This document shows positions 47,298-59,467 of a stretch of DNA of 64,000 bases, one piece after another; within the stretch, counting starts at the first letter, position 1; every line of letters begins with the position of its first letter. Source of the DNA: Coniella vitis (lineage: Eukaryota; Ascomycota; Sordariomycetes; Diaporthales; Schizoparmaceae); assembly GCA_011317545.1 (NCBI GenBank), contig WUJK01000001.1, positions 3,267,001-3,331,000 on the forward strand, given 5' to 3'. Position numbers and translations under genes: made by a program. The notes under the pieces are model-generated. The model was not told where the DNA came from. It worked only from the letters and a program-made list of their open reading frames with translations, and ran no database searches.

Positions 47298-49277
47298 CTA
47301 GTCAAAGGGTTCGAACACCATCCCCTCATCATCCTCCAGGGCAAGGTCCTCATTATCTTCCAAGGCGAGTTGTACAAAGTTTCTAACCCAAGCGGCATCC
47401 CTGTCTTCCAGCTGGTCCGCTTGGTCAACGCCGTTCTGCGCCTGAGCATCGAATTGGCGATCTAGTCGAAACACGGGCTGGTCAGCTCTTGGGCCTTGGT
47501 TCTGACGATTTCCACCACCGCGCCCTCTGCCACCGCGCCCCCGTGGCCCAGGCTGTTGTTGACGCCCTTGCCGAGGATTGCCTCCGGCGCGAGCTTGACG
47601 TCTAGCCTGCTGCTGTGCAGGCGGCGGTCGCACAGCTGGTGCAGCGGGCGGCGTCGGGTTGTTCTCCGCAGCTTGAGGAGCAGCGACATCAAGCCTGAAG
47701 ACCCGGGGGCCCTCAGGCACGAGGTTTACCTGGCCGTTCAGAACCACGCGATTGGGGTCAGCATCAGGGCGCCGCCGACGTTGCATGTGCTGCGGCTCGC
47801 CCTGTCGAAGCTCTTGGTAAATATCACCTGCGTCTTCGTTTTGAGCTTGCGCCAGAGGAGGTCTCTCAAAATGTGGATCACCGTCTTGATCACCTTCCTC
47901 GAGATCCCACAACCGCATATAGCACCCAGTCATGATGCCATTGTCTGTGTTGTAGTGTGCATAAGGGTTGCTGGGGTCTAACCAGGCGGAGCACAGATAG
48001 CAAAAATGGGTATGACATCGGAAGCAATTCATATGGTTGCATCCGTGGGTTTTCTGTGCTCGGGAATTACACGTTGGACATGGAGTCGTATGAAGGTTGA
48101 TGAAATCAAGCGACGCTTTTTCCTCTTCGCTAAGCTCTTTGGCGTTTCTGGGCGGTGCGCACAAAACAAACTCGCCATGCCAGCTCTGGAGGCACCGGCT
48201 GCAGAATGCAAAATTGCAGTCCTCGCACACGGCAAGTCGATCCTCTGGCTGGTAAGCTTTCGACTTGGTGCACTCTGCGCCAGTATCCTCGCCCTCGTCG
48301 TCAGAGTCGTCGTCTGCGAGCTCGAGACCTTGGGGTTTCTTGTGCTTTTTCGACTTGGCCGCACCCTGGCACCACGATCGAGGACAATAAACGGTGTTCT
48401 TGTCGCTCTCGAGCTCTGTCTTGTACTTGACATTCACATAGCGCTTGACCATTTCAGGTTCGAGGGGAATTTGGAGCAGTTCGCTAGGGCTGATTGTCAC
48501 CTTTGACTTTTTCATTTTCTTGCCGCTCTTTGCACTGGCATCCTCTCGCTCTTTGGCACAGTTTGGCTCCAAACAGCGAACGGCTGTCACATCGCCTCCT
48601 TTGATGGCATTGTTGTAGAAGTCCTGGAGACATTGAATGCAGAAGACGTGGCCGCAATCCAACATCTGATGGCATTTCGACCCCTTCTTGGGATCTAGAC
48701 AGACGCCACAGTCAAATGTCTGTTTCTCGAAGGCGGCCCGCTTGGCGCCAATGTCATGGTCCAAAATCGAAATCTTGTGCTCTGGACTGATCTCCAGGGC
48801 ACCATCTTCGCTGATTAACCCAAAAACATCGTCTGCCGATTGCTGAACGTGGTCGATATAGTTGAAGATGACCAAATCCCGACCCGATTCCTCCCATAGC
48901 CGTGCACATTCGGATTCGAGCTTCTGTGCCGTCGCCTCAGGCAGCCACGAGGGTTTGGTCGAGACGTGGACGACTGGTGGTTGTTTTGCAGGGTAAGACG
49001 GGGGAAGTGAGATTTGAAGGCAGACGGCCGGCAGATGGGAAAGTTGATGTGAGTCAATCCGGGGGGGGCCGTCGGCTGCTCCGTTGGCGGCTCGTAGTGA
49101 ATTCGGATCGGGAGCTTGGCCTGGCGAGGCAGGGAAGTAGACTGTCACCGTCTTTGCCGGGTTCACGGGAATATCGAGTGAAAAGGTGTATGAATCAACT
49201 TCGGCAAGTGTTTGGAGTTCTGGGTATATAGCAGATAGTGTCGATAACTCGACGTCTCTCTGGTCCTCACTGTCCAT
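47298..49277 (-). CDS. RWD–RBR E3 ubiquitin ligase (Itt1/RNF14-like)
   Basis: One uninterrupted frame of 659 residues. Residues 1 to about 147 form an RWD domain (start RDVELSTLSAIYPE, PPSYPAKQPPVVHV). RING1 runs from Cys190 (CGVCLDPKKGSKCHQMLDCGHVFCIQC), followed by an IBR (about 280–375) that is split by an acidic insert (DDDSDDEGED). RING2 (400–426, CPTCNSRAQKTHGCNHMNC) has Cys413 in the position of the catalytic cysteine of RBR ligases, which forms a thioester with ubiquitin. The domain order is that of human RNF14 and yeast Itt1, linked to translation termination and stalled-ribosome responses. The C-terminal 150 residues are Gln/Pro/Arg-rich with RGRGG motifs suited to RNA binding, and end in an acidic tail. 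The ATG at 49277 is the first in frame with G at −3. It is transcribed divergently from ham-2. Confidence 0.93.
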   Translation of the reverse strand: MDSEDQRDVELSTLSAIYPELQTLAEVDSYTFSLDIPVNPAKTVTVYFPASPGQAPDPNSLRAANGAADGPPRIDSHQLSHLPAVCLQISLPPSYPAKQPPVVHVSTKPSWLPEATAQKLESECARLWEESGRDLVIFNYIDHVQQSADDVFGLISEDGALEISPEHKISILDHDIGAKRAAFEKQTFDCGVCLDPKKGSKCHQMLDCGHVFCIQCLQDFYNNAIKGGDVTAVRCLEPNCAKEREDASAKSGKKMKKSKVTISPSELLQIPLEPEMVKRYVNVKYKTELESDKNTVYCPRSWCQGAAKSKKHKKPQGLELADDDSDDEGEDTGAECTKSKAYQPEDRLAVCEDCNFAFCSRCLQSWHGEFVLCAPPRNAKELSEEEKASLDFINLHTTPCPTCNSRAQKTHGCNHMNCFRCHTHFCYLCSAWLDPSNPYAHYNTDNGIMTGCYMRLWDLEEGDQDGDPHFERPPLAQAQNEDAGDIYQELRQGEPQHMQRRRRPDADPNRVVLNGQVNLVPEGPRVFRLDVAAPQAAENNPTPPAAPAVRPPPAQQQARRQARAGGNPRQGRQQQPGPRGRGGRGRGGGNRQNQGPRADQPVFRLDRQFDAQAQNGVDQADQLEDRDAAWVRNFVQLALEDNEDLALEDDEGMVFEPFD

Positions 49278-50395
49278 AGCAGGTCCTGGCGCAGGTTAGG
49301 ACCTGTTGGATAACCAGCGACCCTGCGAAGGGATAAGAATACACTAGGCTCTATCAGTTGCGTGTATCGACGTGGTAGGAGGCGGTAGTGATGCTCGAAG
49401 TGTAAATGTAGACCGTGTTGTGACCGGTGGGCGGGCAGAGGCGAAATAAGAAGAAACGACAAGTAATAAGGTGGCGGAGACGGCCCTGTCAGTGGGCTTC
49501 GGTCTGTAGCGTATGGATATGATTGATCTAGTGACACGGCGAACCTAATGAGGCAACATGTCGATGAATTCGCGATATCTCGAGTCTAAAGGCGATAACA
49601 AGGATTTACCAAAGTCGCCGCCTTCCCGAAAAAGAAAAAGAGAAAAAAGAGTACCAGTGAAGGCGTTATGCCAACGCTACTGCTATTCAGAGAAGGAGCG
49701 GGTCACGGAAGTTATGAGTCTTTGGCCGAAGAGGGCTGTTCTGAGTGGCAAGGCAGCTTTGTCAGCTTATAAGCAGTCCCGTGAACAGCAATAGGTAGTA
49801 TATCCAAGCCACCGTGCGATTGCGACAGTGAATTGACGAACCGTAAAGCTTCTCTGCAATCCGTTAATCATGGAAAGTCCCATAATATTCTTGCCTATTT
49901 TGTTGTTATGATTCTTACCAAGGCAGTTGCATGGTCATGCAACAACAGAACAGTTTGCAGGGTGCTGATCGGTGCTGATCCGAACGCCAGGGCCTGGTAC
50001 CCGCTGACCCAGGTAGCCCTACAGGCACCTGAGGCACTGCTTAGCTGGCGCAGTAACATATGTAGCACAGTAGGTCCAGCGCACCCCTGTACCCTGACGC
50101 GTTCAGAGGGCAGCGAGCGAGGCTGACTTCATTCTCTCTGTACCTAGCCCAAACTAGACACTGCCAACATCTACCCAAGCTGCGATGGGAAAGATCACGA
50201 ACAGCATGCCTCTGTGAAAACGGTGCGTCAAACAGGTGACACGACTCTTTGAGATGCATTGTTAAGCATCTGCTACCAACAGAGCGATTATGCTTGCCCT
50301 GGCTACCCGTGGTTCTTGAAACACTGTTTTCCGTCACCCTCCTCCTCCTCCTCCTCCTCCTCCTTCGCCGGATATGCTGACCGCCTGAAGACGCC
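49278..50395. other. Divergent promoter region, RBR ligase / ham-2
   Basis: 1.1 kb shared between two divergently transcribed genes. A (CTC)n tract at 50337–50363 lies about 32 bp upstream of the ham-2 ATG, in its leader. A short frame at 49558–49794 on the plus strand is basic but has no recognisable match, and I do not call it. Confidence 0.55.
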
Positions 50396-53300
50396 ATGAA
50401 CTCTTTGTGGGCCTCTCGAAACTCTTCTTCGGAGGCTGTTGCTGTCTCGCAAAAGCATGAAGAACAAATTGGTGACGCTGCTGCAGCAGCGTCGTCAGCG
50501 CCACCTGCCGAGTCAGAGTCCTCCAGCCAGCCCGACCAACCGCAAGCCGTTCGACCGCTCCTGATACGCAATGCCTCGAATCCTCTGCCTCCAGCTCTTC
50601 CTCCGCCATCGAGTCACCCTCCTCCCCCTCCTGTCGATAATCCTCCGCCCAATCCACAAGACTCCATGTCGCTAGCCCAGCTTCGGCGCATGCTTGTCGA
50701 TTTTCCAGAAACTAAAGCTGTGGCCTATGACTTTACATATGAGGACATGGGACCGATCGATGAGGAGATAGATGAATGGTTCGTCTACCACAATCCTTGG
50801 CAGTGGGGCCGCCTGAGCGCTGCTCAAAGAGCGTTCGAGGAGGCGTGGGAACAGACCGTTGGCGTCGACACTACATGGGACGAGGTGGACGACGAAACGA
50901 GGAGAAAGCTTCTTCCTAATGCACTGGCCGGTTTGTCATCTACCGACCCTAAGAAACGCTCCGATTCCTTGGGGATTATGGTCTACATTGTACTCGGAAG
51001 ATGGTCTCAGACTGCTGGAAAGACGGGCTCAGCAGCACCTACAGAGAGCAAGGCAAGATCGGCGTCAACATCAGAGCAACTTGCAGCCATGAAAGCCGGT
51101 GCTAAGCTCCTGGAAAACGCTGGCGCTGTTGTAGCGGTCTGGAGTACGCTGAGGAAAGCGTTTGATCCATACTGGTACGATAAGAATAAGGCAACGTGTG
51201 CAGGTACTGGCGCTAATATACGTCTAGGACTGACGATACGCCTCAGACCGAGGTTGTCAACGCACAAGAAGCTCAGGATGAGCTATTGAATGCTATGACC
51301 ATCATGTACATGATGATACAACATGCACTTGTTTATCCACAGGAGCTGAGTATACTCTATAATGAGCTGCGTGAGTCCGGCCCCCAGAATTAAGCAAAGG
51401 TATGGTAGCTGAGACAGTCGACTCTAGTTGAATTGAAACCATGTTTGGTGGACTTTTTCGTGGATGTCACGGCAAGAATGCGGTGGGACGAAGCGCAAGT
51501 AGTGCCTCAATCCCAAGTCTTTCTACTGCTCTGGAAGTCTATGTTGCTCGTCTTTGGTGGTACTAAAGAGTTAAAAGAGACCAAGAAGGCAACCGCCCAA
51601 AATCTGGACGATGGCAAAGACCACGACAAAATCACAGCATCGCCTCTGGACTACCACTTCTTCCGACAAGAAATCACCTCAAAGTATCCGGCGTACATAC
51701 CACCACAGGAGGTCATTCCGCTGGAACCAGATAACACCTCCTTCCTTCCGCCCCTCCCTAACCAGACTGCTAGGAACAATGGTGCCAGCGGCATACTTCC
51801 ACCTCAACCTGGCACACAGACCGGTGGGGCCTCGATTTTGCACCAACCAGTCCATATTGCTACGCCAGCTCCGTCGCCACCGCCTTCACCTGGAGTTGGA
51901 GGAAAGGGCGTAAAAAAGCAGAACTACCAGACCAATCAGAACTTTCCCTTCATGTATCCCCCTCTGGACGCCACCAGCAACAACGCAGGCGGTAAAGGTA
52001 ACGCTGCGCTGCAGGCCATGCTTGTTGGAAGAAGGTGGGAGGGTAGTGACGTACCAGCATCAATTCTGGAGGCTGGAGAGCTTTTCTCCCAGAGAGTTAG
52101 GATGACAAGAGCACTACGCCAACTGTGGGAGGAACGAGAGAAGTTCATGAAGTTTGAGCGAGGTTGGGATGCTGAGGACGAAGACCCGCTCGATGACCTC
52201 GACCTTTCGTCCCTGACTCTCGAAGAAAAGGAGGAGCTTGGCCTGGTCAAGCCATCGAAGCAGTCAGAAATGGAAGCTGAAGAGGTTGCTGTCGACTACG
52301 GCCCTCGGCCAGAAACTCTTGGTGATAGAACCAAGCAGCGACTTGAGGCGGTTGAGAATTTCTACGTAGGTCAAGGCTGCAAGAGACTGACATTTGGCTC
52401 TATACTGATTTCCATACCAGGCCGGCTCCATCCCTCAACTACAATCCGTCTGCATGTGTCTGATAAAAGGCATCCTTGCACATTATACCATTCTCTTGTC
52501 ACAGCAGCCGTCGGCGCCTCCCTTTGGCGCCATGCAGGGTGCCAATGGTAGGGCCAACGGCGTCAACAGTAACAGTGTTCCGAATGCAGATGCCCATGAA
52601 TCATCAATAGAAGAATTGGACGCCACAAGAACGCGCGAAATCACTGCCAAGGCCGTGAGCGGCATTATGCTTTTGCTCCTCAAATGGCTGAAATTATCCC
52701 GTGAGTACCGTACAACACATGTACAAAGTCTGCTAAAAATTATACTCGTGCCTTTCAGCTAACCTCGGCGAAAATATCAGATGTCTTGAAATTCGAATTT
52801 CTTACTCAGCTTCTCCTGGACTGTAACTACATGCCCTTGGTGCTGAAACTATTCCTCCATCAAGATGTTCAACAAGCCGTGGAGAACGAGACGGATCGTA
52901 TAGAACACAGGTGAGCCACGCTTTCGATACCCGAGATTTGTTGTTGCTGCAGCTCCTAAAACTTCGATCTACAGCTTCTTCTACTTCTGCAACGTCCGCG
53001 CAGGTGCATCTACCGGACCAACGAAAGACCACCAAGAAGATGGTGAAGACAGCGAAGATGGAGCAGCGCCACCCCCAATCAAACGCCACCGTTCACCCCC
53101 GCGACTTTCCCAGGCAGAAATATCAACACAATCTGGGCTTAGTGGTGGTGAACATGGAATGCCTAGCCGGCCGGAGGTCGACGAACTAGGCTACCCTGTT
53201 GGACCCCAGCCAGTAGAACCAATCACCAACTTTTCACGACGCAATTTTTTCACGCTCATCAACTACCTCCGTATTTTGCAAAAGATTTGCAAGAACAAGG

Positions 53301-53752
53301 GCCATCGTAACCTCTTGATGGTTCAGTACAAATCCTCCAATGTTCTACGCAAGAACCTTAAAGTTCCGCAAAACGAATTGCGCCTCTATACACTCAAGCT
53401 CTTCAAAAATCAGGTCCCATACTGTACGCGCAAATGGCGGCAATCCAACATGCGCGTCATTACCGCCATTTATCTCCACTGCAGGCCTGAGCTCCGCGAT
53501 GAATGGCTCGCGGGATGTGATGTTGATGCAGAGATGGAGGAGGCATTGCCGCTCGAGCAAGCACTGCGCAGTCTCACGCGCTGGTTCAATGTGCGCCGGT
53601 ATCCCAAGAAGATGGCGCCCGAGGTCAGAGAGGCATTACGAGAAGAGCAGGACTTTTTTGTAAGGGAGTTGGAAAAGATGGAGGGGTGCTGGGATGAGAT
53701 GGGGGTGAGTGAGGGCGCGGGTGAGTGGGATGAGGGTCCTTCATGGGCATGA
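50396..53752 (+). CDS. ham-2: STRIPAK subunit HAM-2/PRO22 (Far11/STRIP family)
   Basis: Six exons (50396–51174, 51228–51370, 51428–52365, 52421–52700, 52781–52910, 52975–53752) with short introns of 53–80 bp encode about 1015 residues. The Pro-rich N-terminus precedes an N1221-type domain beginning near residue 95 (AQLRRMLVDFPETKAVAYDFTYEDMGP). The C-terminal DUF3402-type half includes QSVCMCLIKGILAHYTILL, HVLKFEFLTQLLLDCNYMPLVLKLF, SFFYFCNV, RRNFFTLINYLRILQKICKNKGHR and SNMRVITAIYLHCRPELRDEWL, all typical of HAM-2, PRO22 and Far11. The protein is a scaffold of the striatin-interacting phosphatase and kinase complex, needed for hyphal fusion and sexual development in Neurospora and Sordaria. 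For intron 4 the second AG (52780) is used, because the earlier AG at 52759 leads to a stop. Confidence 0.93.
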
Positions 53753-54520
53753 TTTGGGCCGAAGAGGGGGGAGGGTGCGTGTGTATACTTGCCCAGAATG
53801 ACGGATTGAGGGCAGTCGAAGAGAGATACCATAAGCGATTCTTCTATAGATTTTGACACAGTCGATACCCTATTGAGCGCTTTTTGTCATACTGCATTTC
53901 GTCTCATGCGGTGACACTGGTTGAAGGCCAGTAGAGTAGCTGTTGCGAACCAACACTGGCATGTTCATGTCGTACCATTCTGAGTGAGTAGAACTATGTA
54001 CGACAACTGTTCATGCTACGCTTTCGAAATATGCACCATAAACCGAATCGTACTGGGTGTAATGACAAGAAAGCTTGACCGCGAAATGTTTTCATTATCA
54101 AGATCGTTTCATTATAAACTATTGTTCTATTACTATTTAGCCATAGCAATTCCAAAATCAGCATTGTGATTCAATGAATGGAGGAGGACTCTGTTTGCGG
54201 CAGAGTCTCGCTTTGCACCAGAAAGCAGTGCTGTTGTTAGAGTAGGTAGGTAAGGTATGTATGTACTGAGCTAGCCCGTCCAAAACTCAGGGGTATCTGC
54301 AACATTCCTCTAGAAAAAGGGCTTCCGTCTCACGGGAAACCCGTGGATTCTTGTCAACGTAGGTTATGATGGGACAGCAGTCGCACCAGGCTTGAAGCAG
54401 CAACTGCAGTAGCCAGCTCAAGCCACTGGCGAGCCACAACCGCGATTCTTCATTAAATTCTGTCGTGGGATCATATGCTTGTGAAGCGATTCCATGTCCT
54501 CCCGGAACGATCACGTCTTT
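53753..54520. other. Convergent intergenic region
   Basis: 768 bp between the 3' ends of ham-2 (plus) and the MARVEL gene (minus). Mixed composition, with a (GTAG)-like run near 54240. Nothing coding is seen. Confidence 0.6.
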
Positions 54521-55541
54521 CTAAACGTTATATGTTCCATCGCTGTAGCGGTAATCCGGGTTGGCCTGCGTACCCGTGTTACCGTAAACCGTGCCGGGCA
54601 CAGTATTATTGATGGTATTGTTGTGCATATTGGAAGCATGAGGATAGCCGGCATTTGTGCCCAGAGGACCGGTGTCACCATACTTGTTGTAAGTAGACGT
54701 GCCAAGGTGGCTGTTACCGTAGCCGTTAGTGGTGTTGGGATCGACGTGAGTCGTGTCGGTGTTGTAAGACATGCGCAGCTCTTCGGGCTCCGGGTGTGCG
54801 GGTAGTTCATTCTCATTGTACGTTGTGTCCTTGGCGGCGCGGCGCCCAAAGATGGATCCGAGCAACCCAGTGCGCCGGCGTGTTGAGCCGTAGCCTGAGG
54901 TGTAGTTATTTGCCGGACTGGGGCCAAAACGTTGCTCCTTCTTGCGATGACGGCCGAGCAGAAGCTCCGTGACGGCCGAAAAAACGAAGAAAAAGCTACA
55001 AATGGTCCACATTAGCAAGCTATTCATATGCCTAACATGGAAACGCAGAAAAAGAAAGGCAGACTGCTTACATTGCAACTATGGCTACGGCCAAATTGGC
55101 AGACTCCATTCTACACGCGGTTCTGTACGAGGGCAGTGGCACGCCGCCGCTGCTGCTAGAGGAAACGGTTGAGGCAGCACTTCCGGTGCCAAAAACGGTT
55201 CTGACGTTGTCGCCGCTGCAGGAGCTGGTGCCATCTTTGTAGACGGTAGCCACATAGATGAAGGCGCCAACAAAGGCAATGTCAAGAACAATGGCGATGA
55301 AAGAAGTAAGGGTGAAGCCGGCTAGACAGCAGACGAGCAGAATGCCAAAGGCTGTGTAGAGAACGCCAATACCCGAAATTCCTTCGACGGCACGCAGGTC
55401 GGTAGGAATGGTGATGCTGTGATTAGACATGGCGGCGAGGAAGTACGAGGTGAGGGCGAGGATCAGCCCGCAACATGCGAACTGAATGCCGCGGTTGAAC
55501 CATTGCACCGATTTGAGGGCGATTCCGGAGCCAGCTCCCAT
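54521..55541 (-). CDS. MARVEL-domain four-helix membrane protein
   Basis: Two exons, 55541–55072 and 55019–54521 on the minus strand, are joined by a 52-bp GTAAGC–TAG intron and encode about 322 residues. Four hydrophobic segments are at about 16–38, 56–78, 80–101 and 148–177, the layout of MARVEL proteins such as fungal Nce102-like and synaptophysin-related proteins. The second loop (102–147) is Ser-rich with cysteines at 108 and 143 that could pair outside the cell. The 145-residue tail is polar, begins with a basic patch (GRHRKKEQR), and continues with Asn/Thr/Tyr/Gly-rich sequence (SYNTDTTHVDPNTTNGYGN) likely to be disordered. It probably organises plasma-membrane or vesicle microdomains; the partner is unknown. 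The ATG at 55541 has A at −3 and G at +4. Confidence 0.85.
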
Positions 55542-58174
55542 TTTCAACGAAGCGTTGGGGGTAATTGCTGGTATTATCTAATGTTTCCGGATGTTGAAAC
55601 ACTTGCTCGTAAATGTACTTTTGTAAAGTGATGGCAGGGCGTCAGATGATGTTGGATCGTCGACGGCGAGTTGCAATCAGCGGAGGTTCTTGTGCTTCTA
55701 AGACAGTTCTGATGGGCAACAATCTGTAAATAAATACAAGGGAATCCAAAAATCGAAAGACAGGTTGGAGGGAGCCAAACAAGATTTAAAAAAGTAAATT
55801 TGGGCCCAGAAACCCACAGTGTAGGGCAGGCTTGTCACGCTGCCGAGCTGGAGCTGAGGTTGAGTGAGGCGATCTGCTCGGGGGTTCGCGTTTGCACGGC
55901 CACACTGTCACTGCCCGGATCAGCGGCCAGGATGGAGCTTGTCACTGGTAAGCACATGGTATGGGATGACTTCACCACGGACTGGTACTTTCTCCCCTCC
56001 GAGATGCTAGACTGGGGTTGGACAAGGAATTTTCAGACTTCCAAGGTAGTTCTTTACGATTAACTGCCAACTATGCTGCCACCCAGAAAAGAGTACTGAT
56101 TGCAGGTGTATACTCGACTCACACAAAGCTCCCCATGTATTCTCGCCTGGAATATTACCAGAGTTTAGCACAACTGTCTAATTCCATGGGCATGAAATGC
56201 TCACTTCCAAAGCCGCCAAGACCATTGCTACAGTATACGTACTGCCAAGGATATGATACCAGCAGTTAAAGTCCAGAGGGGGTTGCTGCGATGACGATAT
56301 GAGGGGTAAAAAGGTCGGACTCTCAATTAACCTTATTGACGATGGGCTGGATGGCCACTTCCTGCTCTGTGCTACGCCGTGCTCCGGACAGGGATGGACC
56401 TTTGGCACGGGTCCCTCCACTCCATACTATGTACAAAGTACTATGTACATAGTAGGTAGTAGTGGACAGTCCAAGAGAGCTCAACCCACATTTCAGCAGG
56501 ACAGTGCCAAATGCCTCGGCGGTGCGAGGCGGGAGATGCGTCATGCAACAGGGATCTGCGTCTTGCTGCTTAGCAGAACAACTTTGACACCGAGACGTCT
56601 TAGCCCTTCTTCTTGCGCGACCAAGCCACAGACTGCGCCACATATTGCCCCCGAGCGTCCCGAGTTGAATCCTCTTGATGGCAAGATAGGTTGCCTCTGG
56701 TGGGAAAGACTTTTCCGCTTGACAGCCTTGCCCTGAAGTAGCAAGTTCTCCACAACAAAGAACAAACGGGGACAATGCAAGTGCTGGCGGCTACGGATCT
56801 TGGCTTGAATGGCAGTATCTCAAAAGACAGAAACAACGTGCTGGCAAATGAGCTGATTGGTATATGTACTGTTCGTGAGGCGTCTTCTACACACACACAC
56901 ACGCGCGCGCTAGGCAACAAGACATGTTGCAGAGGTGGAGGTTCATGGAGGTGGCTGACCGTTGGTGGACGTTCAATACGCCCCGAACGAAATATTGATA
57001 TCGTGACCGTCGCCGCCGGTCAAATAGGTGGATCTCCCCGAGGACTTATGATAGATTACGCGGAACCGGACAATACTGCAAATACGCTGAGCAAGACTAT
57101 CTACCAAAGCAGGTAGCAAATTAGTTGGCTCTTAATAACAGGTCGTTAGTTGCCCTGTCGCAGTTAAACATCGAGACACTTGTTTATGTGAAGAAAGTAC
57201 TTGGGCAGACAACGAATTCCTCTGGCATTGTGCTTTGAAAAAGTATTGCCGTCCTATGATCCAATCGCCGAAACAAGATCAGCGATCCTGAAACAGCCAG
57301 AAGCATTTATTCGCGGTTGGACAGCAGCTTGTTGTGCGGGAAGGGATCAACATCTTTGTTTAACGGTGACATGCATTCGTTTTTATGTATGCACTATGTA
57401 CCATGTGAGGTGGTAAGTAGTTCAATAGAGGGCGCCCTGTGTACAGTGTCAATTGTCCAATCTGGAACATCACTTTTTGTAAGCACAAACGCCTCTCAAT
57501 CACTTGGCCAGAATTCCGAGAAGTCACCGTGTTTCAATAGAGAAATTCTGCGATGGGGTTTTTAACTGGGATGTTTCATCCAGACCACAGGATTCAGTAG
57601 TATGCCAAATGATTAGACAGTAGACGCACTGTAAAGCTCTGACTTGCATCTTGAAATCTGATCTTCCCGGCAGTTGCGACTGCGCCGTACGGTATACTGT
57701 TCACTGCGTGGGGGTGGCCTGGGTGGTGTCCACTGTCCACAACCACTGGATGAGCTTTTTTGGTGAACCCCTATCGAGCTTCCCGCTGCCCCTTCTCGAT
57801 TGGCGACCCTAGCGCTTGACACCGCCTTAGCGCGTGCGGGCCAAGTCGAGAAAGGACCACCCGAAACCCTCGTGATCTTTCCTTCTGATAAACCATCCTG
57901 CCCACGCTGAAGACGAAAGCAAGCTCTCTGACATTCACCCCACTCTCGCCGTGTCCACATACAGTACATTCTTCTCAGTCAGACAGACCGCTCAGTCAGG
58001 TCGGTCGTCAGTAGACCTTGCAACTTGTTTGCTCTTCGTCAATCATCTCCCTTCTGCATTTGCAGTCCAGACACCGCTCCTCAAGCTCACACCAAGAGAC
58101 AGACAAGATATCAAACAACCTCTCGACATATCAGCGTGTCCTTCGGTCCAATTCATCGTCATCTTGAAGCTAGC
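55542..58174. other. Divergent intergenic region, no gene seen
   Basis: 2.6 kb between the MARVEL gene (minus) and the amidase gene (plus). It includes a tight cluster of three TACATAGTA-type words at 56425–56454 and a (CA)n(CG)n tract at 56889–56910. Frames on either strand around 56.3–56.8 kb overlap each other and look like chance. Confidence 0.55.
56425..56454. repeat. Triple TACATAGTA cluster with 16-bp palindrome
   Basis: TACTATGTA (56425), a 5-base spacer, then TACTATGTACATAGTA (56439–56454), the same perfect 16-bp palindrome as at 35650. Confidence 0.93.
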
Positions 58175-59467
58175 ATGAGGATTGGCTGCTTGCAGTTCGC
58201 TCCCAACGTTGGGGATGTGGACAACAACATCAACCGAGCAGACTCCGTGCTTGCCAGGGCCAAGCAGGAGGATCTGAGCAATCTCGACGTCTTGATACTA
58301 CCCGAGATGGCATTCTCAGGTGAGCACTCAATAGCGACATGCTTTGGCCATGCCAAGCATCTGCTGCTGATCCAAGTCAGCACAGCAGCACAAGCTGACC
58401 CCAGTCTTAGGGTACAACTTCACGTCCCTCAAACACATCAGCCCTTTTCTTGAATATGAGAGCAAAGGCGTGAGCTCTCTCTGGGCGCGTGTCACCGCGC
58501 TCAAGTACAATACAAACGTCATTGTTGGGTACCCCGAACAGGTCGACGTTTCACACAAGTGGCCAACCTCACCTGAATACTACAATTCCGCTATTGTTGT
58601 CAACAATGAGGGCGAGACTATTGCAAATTACAGGAAGCATTTCCTGTATATGATCGACGAGACCTGGGCGCTCGAGGGGAGAGGGTTTGGCAACGAAGTC
58701 ATCCCTGGCCTAGGCCGGACCGCCATGGGTATCTGCATGGACATCAACCCCTATAAATTTGAGGCACCTTGGGATGCTTTCGAGTTCGCCTTTCATGTGT
58801 TGGAGATCAAGGCCAACCTGGTCATAGTATCAATGGCCTGGCTCACGCGAGAACTAGCCGATACTTTCACCAGGAATCCTCTGGAGCCTGACATGTGAGT
58901 ATATCTTGCCGTTGGAAAAAAAGAAAATTGCTGAGTGTCGGTACAAGTGGTGCTAACACACTGGCTAAATCAAGGGAGACTCTTGCCTATTGGGTGCAAC
59001 GCTTGAAACCCATCATCCGCGCCGAAACTGAAGAAGAAGTCATCGTGTACGGTCCCCACCCCTAAAAGGTCCTCGGTACAGATGCACTCTTGTGACCTAG
59101 AGTGATTGATGCCCTGTGTTGAAGTCCGAGATTCGTGCGATTTTGTCTGACTTTTAAACATCGTAGTATCTTGTGCAACCGGTGCGGTATCGAAGGTGAT
59201 ACTGTTTATGCAGGAACATCAACTGTTCTAGGAATAAAAGAGGGCGAGGTCAGCGTATACGGCCTCCTAGGCCGTGGCGAGGAGGATCTTTTGTTCGTCG
59301 ACACCGACAATGCTCCTCTAGGTAAGCTCATACCCCAAACGCAGCAAGAACAAGATCTCGAGGTCTCGCCTACGGGCGATCCAGTTCCAGTGGTCACCGA
59401 GACTGGCGTGTTGCGAGACGCGCACGCGGAGTACAATGAAGATGAGGATGTGGAGATTTCTTCATGA
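58175..59467 (+). CDS. NTA1: NTA1-type protein N-terminal asparagine amidohydrolase
   Basis: Four exons (58175–58319, 58411–58894, 58975–59046, 59167–59467) encode about 333 residues of the nitrilase superfamily. The Glu–Lys–Cys catalytic triad is visible: Glu44 in LILPEMAFSG, Lys124 in NYRKHFLY and Cys157 in GICMDINPYKFEAP. The last motif, with WALEGRGF before it and VILCNRCGIEGDTVYAGTS after it, points to Nta1. Nta1 deamidates N-terminal Asn and Gln to Asp and Glu, turning tertiary destabilising residues into substrates for arginylation in the N-degron pathway. The protein is shorter than the 457-residue yeast enzyme, lacking part of the C-terminal region, and ends in an acidic tail (EYNEDEDVEISS). 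Exon 3 uses a less common donor, GTACGG, chosen because it restores the frame into the conserved CNRCG block. The ATG has A at −3. Confidence 0.9.
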
